A stretch of DNA of 51,072 nt from NCBI GenBank assembly GCA_019313385.1, contig JAFDBG010000011.1, forward strand, positions 1-51,072, in the 5' to 3' direction. Below, in pieces: positions 44,960 through 51,072 of this stretch; within the stretch, counting starts at the first letter, position 1, and each line of letters starts with the position of its first letter. The notes under the pieces are model-generated. The model did not search any database. It saw only the letters and a list, made by a program, of their open reading frames with translations, and was not told the origin of the DNA. Source of the stretch: Deltaproteobacteria bacterium (GTDB lineage Bacteria; Desulfobacterota; Syntrophia; Syntrophales; UBA2210). A program made the position numbers and the translations under genes.

Positions 44960-46495
44960 ATGAAATCAGAAAGAGACAGGGTGTATATATTCGACACAAC
45001 CCTGCGTGACGGGGAGCAGGCCCCCGGGTTCAGCATGAACCCCACCGAAAAGCTCCGATTTGCGAAGCAGCTCGAACGGCTGGGCGTCGATATTATCGAG
45101 GCGGGGTTCCCCATCGCATCCGAGGGGGATTTTGAGTCGGTTAGGCAGATAGCCGGTGAGATAACGAAGTCGCAGGTTGCCGGACTCTGCAGGACCAGTC
45201 TGGGAGATATCGACCGGGCGTGGGACGCGATCAAGGGTGCGGCCATTCCCCGGATACACACCTTTATCTCGACATCCGACATACACCTCAACCACATGTT
45301 GAAGATGACGAGGGCGCAGGTCCTGAAGGAGGCGCGCGCGGGGGTGAAACATGCTCGCAGTCTCACGGAGAATGTGGAATTTTCGGCCCAAGACGCCACG
45401 CGGACCGACAGGAAGTATCTGGCTGAGATCGTGGAGGCCGTCATAGACGAGGGGGCCGTGACCGTCAATATCCCCGATACCGTGGGGTATGCCATGCCGG
45501 AAGAATTCGGCGAACTGATAGCGTACCTGTTCGATACCGTGGGCAACATCCACAAGGCCGTTATATCGGTCCACACCCATGACGACCTCGGCGTCGCGGT
45601 CGCCACCTCTCTTGCCGGCCTGAAGGCGGGGGCGCGGCAGGTGGAGTGCGCGGTAAACGGCATCGGCGAGAGGGCGGGGAACGCCTCGCTGGAAGAGGTT
45701 GTCATGGCCCTCGAGACGAGAAGGGACATCCTGGGGCTCCACACAAATATCAAAACGAAACATATCTATCCCACCTCACGGCTCCTGGCCGAGATAACGG
45801 GGGTCGAGGTTCAGCCCAATAAGGCGATCGTCGGAGCGAACGCCTTCGCTCATGAGTCCGGAATCCACCAGGACGGCCTCATCAAGGAGAAGACAACCTA
45901 CGAGATCATGACCCCGGAGAGGGTGGGGGTCTCGGAGACGAATATCGTCCTGGGGAAACACTCCGGAAGGGCCGCCATCAGGGATCGCCTCAAAAAGATG
46001 GGATTCGATCTTGCCAAGGAGGAGGTCGATACGGTATTTAAGCGGTTCAAGGAGCTCGCGGACATCAAGAAGGAGATGTTCGATGAGGACATTGAGGCGA
46101 TCATTGCCGAGGATGTATTCCGAAGGGCGGAAAAGTACAAGCTCCTGTACCTCAGCGTGGTGAGCGGCAACGCGGCCATCCCGACCGCGACCGTTAAGAT
46201 GGAGATAGACGGTGAGGTTGCGCAGGAGGCGTATTTCGGCGTGGGGCCGGTCGACGCCACCTTTGCCACCATCAGGAAGATGACGGATACGAATCATCGC
46301 CTGGTTAAATATCAGGTGCATGCCGTGACGGAAGGGACCGACGCCCAGGGTGTGGTGACCGTTCAGCTCCGGCACAAAGAAAGGATCGTCTCGGGGCGGG
46401 GTTCGGACCCCGACGTCCTCGTCGCGACGGCAAAGGCGTACATCAACGCGCTCAACAGGATCGAGTCGTTCCAGATGCGTGATGATAAAAAATAG
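44960..46495 (+). CDS. leuA: 2-isopropylmalate synthase
   Basis: VYIFDTTLRDGEQAPGFSMNPTEKLRFAKQLERLGVDIIEAGFP; HTHDDLGVAVATSLAG. Confidence 0.96.
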   Translation: MKSERDRVYIFDTTLRDGEQAPGFSMNPTEKLRFAKQLERLGVDIIEAGFPIASEGDFESVRQIAGEITKSQVAGLCRTSLGDIDRAWDAIKGAAIPRIHTFISTSDIHLNHMLKMTRAQVLKEARAGVKHARSLTENVEFSAQDATRTDRKYLAEIVEAVIDEGAVTVNIPDTVGYAMPEEFGELIAYLFDTVGNIHKAVISVHTHDDLGVAVATSLAGLKAGARQVECAVNGIGERAGNASLEEVVMALETRRDILGLHTNIKTKHIYPTSRLLAEITGVEVQPNKAIVGANAFAHESGIHQDGLIKEKTTYEIMTPERVGVSETNIVLGKHSGRAAIRDRLKKMGFDLAKEEVDTVFKRFKELADIKKEMFDEDIEAIIAEDVFRRAEKYKLLYLSVVSGNAAIPTATVKMEIDGEVAQEAYFGVGPVDATFATIRKMTDTNHRLVKYQVHAVTEGTDAQGVVTVQLRHKERIVSGRGSDPDVLVATAKAYINALNRIESFQMRDDKK

Positions 46496-46531
46496 CAAAT
46501 CCCCAAGCAAGAAACACAGGAGATAACGAAT

Positions 46532-47791
46532 ATGTCAATGACCATTACAGAGAAAATCCTGGCCGCTCATGCCGGGCGGGACCGGGTTTCCCCCGGAGAC
46601 CTGATAGAGGCAAAGGTTGATGTGGCCCTCGCGAATGATGTGACGGCGCCCCTTGCAATCAAGGTATTTGGTGAGATAGGGGTTAAGAAGGTATTTGACG
46701 CCGGCAGGGTGGTCCTGGTGGCGGATCACTTTGTTCCCAACAAGGATATCGCCTCGGCGGAGCAGGTCAAGCTTGTGCGTGAGTTTGCCCGGCGGCAGGA
46801 CCTGAGAAACTACTTTGAGGGGGGCGAGTCTGGAATAGAGCATGTAATACTTCCCGAGAAGGGACTTGTTCTTCCTGGGCAGCTCATTATAGGAGCCGAC
46901 AGCCATACCTGCACCTATGGCGCTTTGGGTGCATTTTCCACCGGCGTTGGGAGCACTGATCTCGGGGCGGTGATGGCCACCGGTGAAATATGGCTAAAGG
47001 TCCCGCCGACCATCCTGTTGAGATATGAAGGTTCTCTTGGGCCCCATGTGGGAGGAAAAGATCTGATATTGCACACTATTGGTCTTCTGGGGGTGGAAGG
47101 AGCTCTCTATTGTGCCATGGAATTCACCGGCAGTGTGATCAGCAACCTTCCCATGTATCAGAGATTCACAATGTCCAATATGGCCATAGAGGCCGGTGGG
47201 AAAAACGGTATCATAGCGCCTGATGAAACAACGCTTGCCTATGTTGCCGAGAGAACATCTTTAAAACCCGATATATTCAGGAGTGACCCTGACGCGCAAT
47301 ATGAAAAGGTTATAGATATTAACGTGGATGGGATAGAACCGCAGGTCGCGTTTCCTCACCTTCCTTCGAACGTGCGTCCGGTTTCAGAAGTGGGGAATAT
47401 CTCGATCGATCAGGTGGTCATAGGTTCCTGCACGAATGGATCGCTGGAAGATCTCCGTGACGCGGCAAGTATCCTGAAGGGAAGAAAAGTCTCCCCGGGC
47501 CTGAGACTCATAATCATGCCCGGTTCACCGTTGATATACAAGCTGGCAATGCAGGAAGGTATTCTGGAGGCATTTTTGGAAGCGGGGGCTGTTATCGGTC
47601 CGCCCTGCTGCGGTCCCTGCCTGGGTGGACACATGGGTATACTAGCGTCTGGTGAAAGGGCCGTGGCCACGACAAATCGTAATTTTGTAGGGAGAATGGG
47701 ACATCCGAAGAGCGAAGTCTATCTTGCCAATCCCTTTGTGGCGGCGGCATCCGCAGTGCTGGGAAGGGTTGGCGGACCCGATGATCTGTAA
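46532..47791 (+). CDS. leuC: 3-isopropylmalate dehydratase large subunit (aconitase family)
   Basis: IIGADSHTCTYGALGAFSTGVGSTDLG; VIGSCTNGSLEDLRDAA; PPCCGPCLG. Confidence 0.95.
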   Translation: MSMTITEKILAAHAGRDRVSPGDLIEAKVDVALANDVTAPLAIKVFGEIGVKKVFDAGRVVLVADHFVPNKDIASAEQVKLVREFARRQDLRNYFEGGESGIEHVILPEKGLVLPGQLIIGADSHTCTYGALGAFSTGVGSTDLGAVMATGEIWLKVPPTILLRYEGSLGPHVGGKDLILHTIGLLGVEGALYCAMEFTGSVISNLPMYQRFTMSNMAIEAGGKNGIIAPDETTLAYVAERTSLKPDIFRSDPDAQYEKVIDINVDGIEPQVAFPHLPSNVRPVSEVGNISIDQVVIGSCTNGSLEDLRDAASILKGRKVSPGLRLIIMPGSPLIYKLAMQEGILEAFLEAGAVIGPPCCGPCLGGHMGILASGERAVATTNRNFVGRMGHPKSEVYLANPFVAAASAVLGRVGGPDDL

Positions 47792-47819
47792 CGAGGTTAA
47801 TTTTTCTAAAATGGAGAAG

Positions 47820-48311
47820 ATGATGATAAATGGGAAAATATGGAAATTTGGCGATGATATTGACACGGACGTTATCATTCCCGCGAGATACCTGAATGTG
47901 TCTGCCGAGGATGAACTGGCAAAAAACTGTTTTGCCGATATCAGGCCGGATTTCGCTGGTGGAGTTTCGGTGGGCGATATCCTGGTCGCTGGAAATAACT
48001 TCGGATGCGGATCTTCGCGTGAACACGCGCCCCTCGCGATAAAGGCGGCGGGTATCAGGGTGGTTATCGCTAAAAGCTTTGCCAGGATTTTCTACCGAAA
48101 TGCCTTCAATATAGGCCTGCCTCTGTTGGAGTCCGCTGAGGCTTCAATAGGCTTGCCCGACGGTCAAGATGCCATCGTCGATCTTGCCGCCGGAAGAATC
48201 GAAGGAAATGGCCGGGTGTTTCAGGCCAGTCCCATCCCTGATTTTATGGCGAAGCTGATCGACGCGGGCGGACTGGTGGATTATATAAGGAAGGTAAAGA
48301 TTGTAAGATAA
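47820..48311 (+). CDS. leuD: 3-isopropylmalate dehydratase small subunit
   Basis: INGKIWKFGDDIDTDVIIPARYLN; NFGCGSSREHAPLAIKAAG. Confidence 0.95.
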   Translation: MMINGKIWKFGDDIDTDVIIPARYLNVSAEDELAKNCFADIRPDFAGGVSVGDILVAGNNFGCGSSREHAPLAIKAAGIRVVIAKSFARIFYRNAFNIGLPLLESAEASIGLPDGQDAIVDLAAGRIEGNGRVFQASPIPDFMAKLIDAGGLVDYIRKVKIVR

Positions 48312-49397
<1,086 letters not shown>

Positions 49398-49408
49398 TCA
49401 GTGCTCCT

Positions 49409-49545
49409 TTCACAGTTTACAGTTTACGGTTCACAGTTCACATTTTACAGCTTACAGCTCACAGCTTTCCCGATAACCTATGCGGCAATTGGCTTTTTCA
49501 ATTCTCTGTTTTTTAAACCGTGAACCGGTAACTGTGAACCGCAAA
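49409..49545. repeat. Inverted heptanucleotide array
   Basis: 8 units TTYACAG-like at 49409-49464 and 4 units of its reverse complement (CYGTRAA-like) at 49518-49545. Confidence 0.85.
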
Positions 49546-49682
49546 CCGTTCGTAGTACAATGCGCGGATTATTGCAACAGCTTTTGCGCTGAAGCGGGAT
49601 TTTATATTGACTTAAAATGGTTAGAATGTTAGTGGAATGCCCACTTTATAATAGATAAAATGCAGGCAGGAAAAGTTAAGAT

Positions 49683-50963
49683 ATGCTTGATATAAAGTTT
49701 ATAAGAGAAAACACTGATCTCGTCAGGGTAAAACTGAAGGAGAGAGGGGATGCCATTGATCTGGATCAGTTCTCCGCGATGGATCGAAAGAGGAGAGACA
49801 TCCTCCAGGAAGTGGAGACTCTGAGGAGTGACAGGAACAGCGTTTCAAAGGAGATAGGAAGAAGGAAAAAGAGTGGGGAAGACGCGTCCGGGATTATTGC
49901 AGAGATGGGCAGTGTATCCTCCAGGATAAAGAAACTGGACGAATCGCTTAAAGAGACCGAAGCATTGCTGAACGCTTTGATAATGACCATACCCAACATG
50001 CCCCATGAGTCGGTTGTCTGTGGGACAGGGGACGAAGACAATCCTGTGGTAAGAAAGTGGGGAGAGAAACCGCAGTTTGATTTTGAGCCCAAACCCCACT
50101 GGGATATAGGCGAAGAACTGAATATACTGGACTTTGCCTGTGGTGCCAAGATAGCCGGCGCGCGTTTTACCGTTTACAGGGGCGCGGGTGCCCGGCTGGA
50201 AAGGGCGCTGATAAACTTCATGCTTGATCTCCACACGATGGAGCATGGCTACACAGAAATATTGACTCCATTCATGGTGAACAGCGAAAGCATGACGGGG
50301 ACGGGACAGCTTCCCAAATTCGAAGAAGATCTTTTCAAGATAGCAGGCACAGACTATTATCTCATTCCCACGGCGGAGGTGCCTGTCACCAATATACACA
50401 GGGATGAGATACTGGATGAAAAGAACCTTCCAGTTGGTTATGTGGCCTATTCAGCCTGTTTCCGGGCAGAGGCCGGTTCTTATGGAAAGGACACGAGGGG
50501 GCTGATAAGACAGCACCAGTTCAACAAAGTGGAGATGGTGAAATTCACCAGACCGGAAGAATCGTATGATGAACTGGAGAAATTGACAGCGAATGCCGAG
50601 GAGGTCTTGAAGAGGCTTGGTATCCATTTCCGGACTGTTAATCTGTGCACGGGTGATCTGGGGTTTTCCTCCGCGAAGACTTATGACCTGGAGGCATGGC
50701 TGCCCGGACAGGATACCTACAGAGAGATATCCTCCTGTAGCAACTTTGAAGCCTTTCAGGGGCGCAGGGCGAATATCAGGTTCCGCCGCGAGGAAAATTC
50801 AAAGGTTGAGTATGTTCACACACTCAACGGTTCAGGTCTTGCCATAGGACGGACAGTGGTGGCGATACTGGAAAACTACCAGCAGAAGGACGGAACGGTG
50901 ATTGTTCCTGAAGCGCTGAGACCTTATATGAATGGGGTTGACAGGATAGTCCAGAATAAATAA
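49683..50963 (+). CDS. serS: Seryl-tRNA synthetase
   Basis: [36 protein letters not shown]; class II motifs [26 protein letters not shown]. Confidence 0.97.
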   Translation: MLDIKFIRENTDLVRVKLKERGDAIDLDQFSAMDRKRRDILQEVETLRSDRNSVSKEIGRRKKSGEDASGIIAEMGSVSSRIKKLDESLKETEALLNALIMTIPNMPHESVVCGTGDEDNPVVRKWGEKPQFDFEPKPHWDIGEELNILDFACGAKIAGARFTVYRGAGARLERALINFMLDLHTMEHGYTEILTPFMVNSESMTGTGQLPKFEEDLFKIAGTDYYLIPTAEVPVTNIHRDEILDEKNLPVGYVAYSACFRAEAGSYGKDTRGLIRQHQFNKVEMVKFTRPEESYDELEKLTANAEEVLKRLGIHFRTVNLCTGDLGFSSAKTYDLEAWLPGQDTYREISSCSNFEAFQGRRANIRFRREENSKVEYVHTLNGSGLAIGRTVVAILENYQQKDGTVIVPEALRPYMNGVDRIVQNK

Positions 50964-50981
50964 AGTGAACAATGCAAAATC

Positions 50982-51067
50982 GGAGGGATGGCCGAGAGGT
51001 CGAAGGCGGCGGTCTTGAAAACCGTTAACCGAAAGGTTCGCGGGTTCGAATCCTGCTCCCTCCGCCA
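50982..51067 (+). tRNA. tRNA-Ser(UGA)
   Basis: GGAGGGA/TCCCTCC acceptor stem, anticodon arm cggtcTTGAaaaccg (TGA), long variable arm, ggttcgaatcc T arm, CCA encoded. Confidence 0.95.
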
Positions 51068-51072
51068 TATAA

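Noticed and set aside
44966-45763. Two long minus-strand ORFs (272 and 265 aa) opposite leuA
   Set aside because: Both antisense to clear leuA coding sequence; no motif.
45776-46510. 244-aa minus-strand ORF
   Set aside because: Antisense to leuA; shadow frame.
49409-49545. CRISPR array
   Set aside because: Repeat unit is 7 nt with no spacers; no cas genes anywhere in the window.

Overview
This window looks like a GC-moderate, deltaproteobacterial-type chromosome segment (taxonomy is inferred only from gene content). From left to right it holds four parts. (1) A housekeeping block at 0.2-13.8 kb: Rho-N-domain protein, CBS/ACT protein, murJ, Sua5/YrdC/YciO protein, RNase E/G, adenine deaminase, then a TPP-riboswitch-controlled thiamine salvage operon (TPK, thiD, ThiZXY-like ABC transporter, thiM, thiE, HAD protein with a 31-bp tandem duplication frameshift). 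(2) An accessory/defence island at 13.8-24.8 kb: AbiEi/AbiEii toxin-antitoxin, a decayed RhuM-Fic gene, and a type III restriction-modification locus. The mod-res interval of that locus carries two stacked accessory cassettes: GHKL ATPase + DUF4325/STAS-like + PIN nuclease, and a truncated KilA-N protein. They are separated by a recombination scar made of a res 5' stub joined to a mod 3' stub. (3) A ~16.6-kb minus-strand RiPP cluster at 24.8-41.5 kb: two Nif11-type precursors plus a decapitated third one, a radical SAM/SPASM maturase, a PoyD-like radical SAM epimerase, a FAD oxidoreductase, an uncharacterised protein, an HECTH metalloprotease-like protein, a periplasmic-binding lipoprotein, and NHLP-type ABC exporters with HlyD and TolC partners. 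(4) A patatin gene, then cimA-leuA-leuC-leuD behind an Ile/Leu-rich leader peptide with a recognisable attenuator, convergent leuB, an inverted heptamer-repeat array, serS and tRNA-Ser(UGA). The strongest candidates for something undescribed are the type III RM accessory-slot architecture and the Nif11/PoyD/HECTH RiPP cluster. The cleanest regulatory find is the cimA attenuator. All family calls come from motif recognition by eye; no searches were run.
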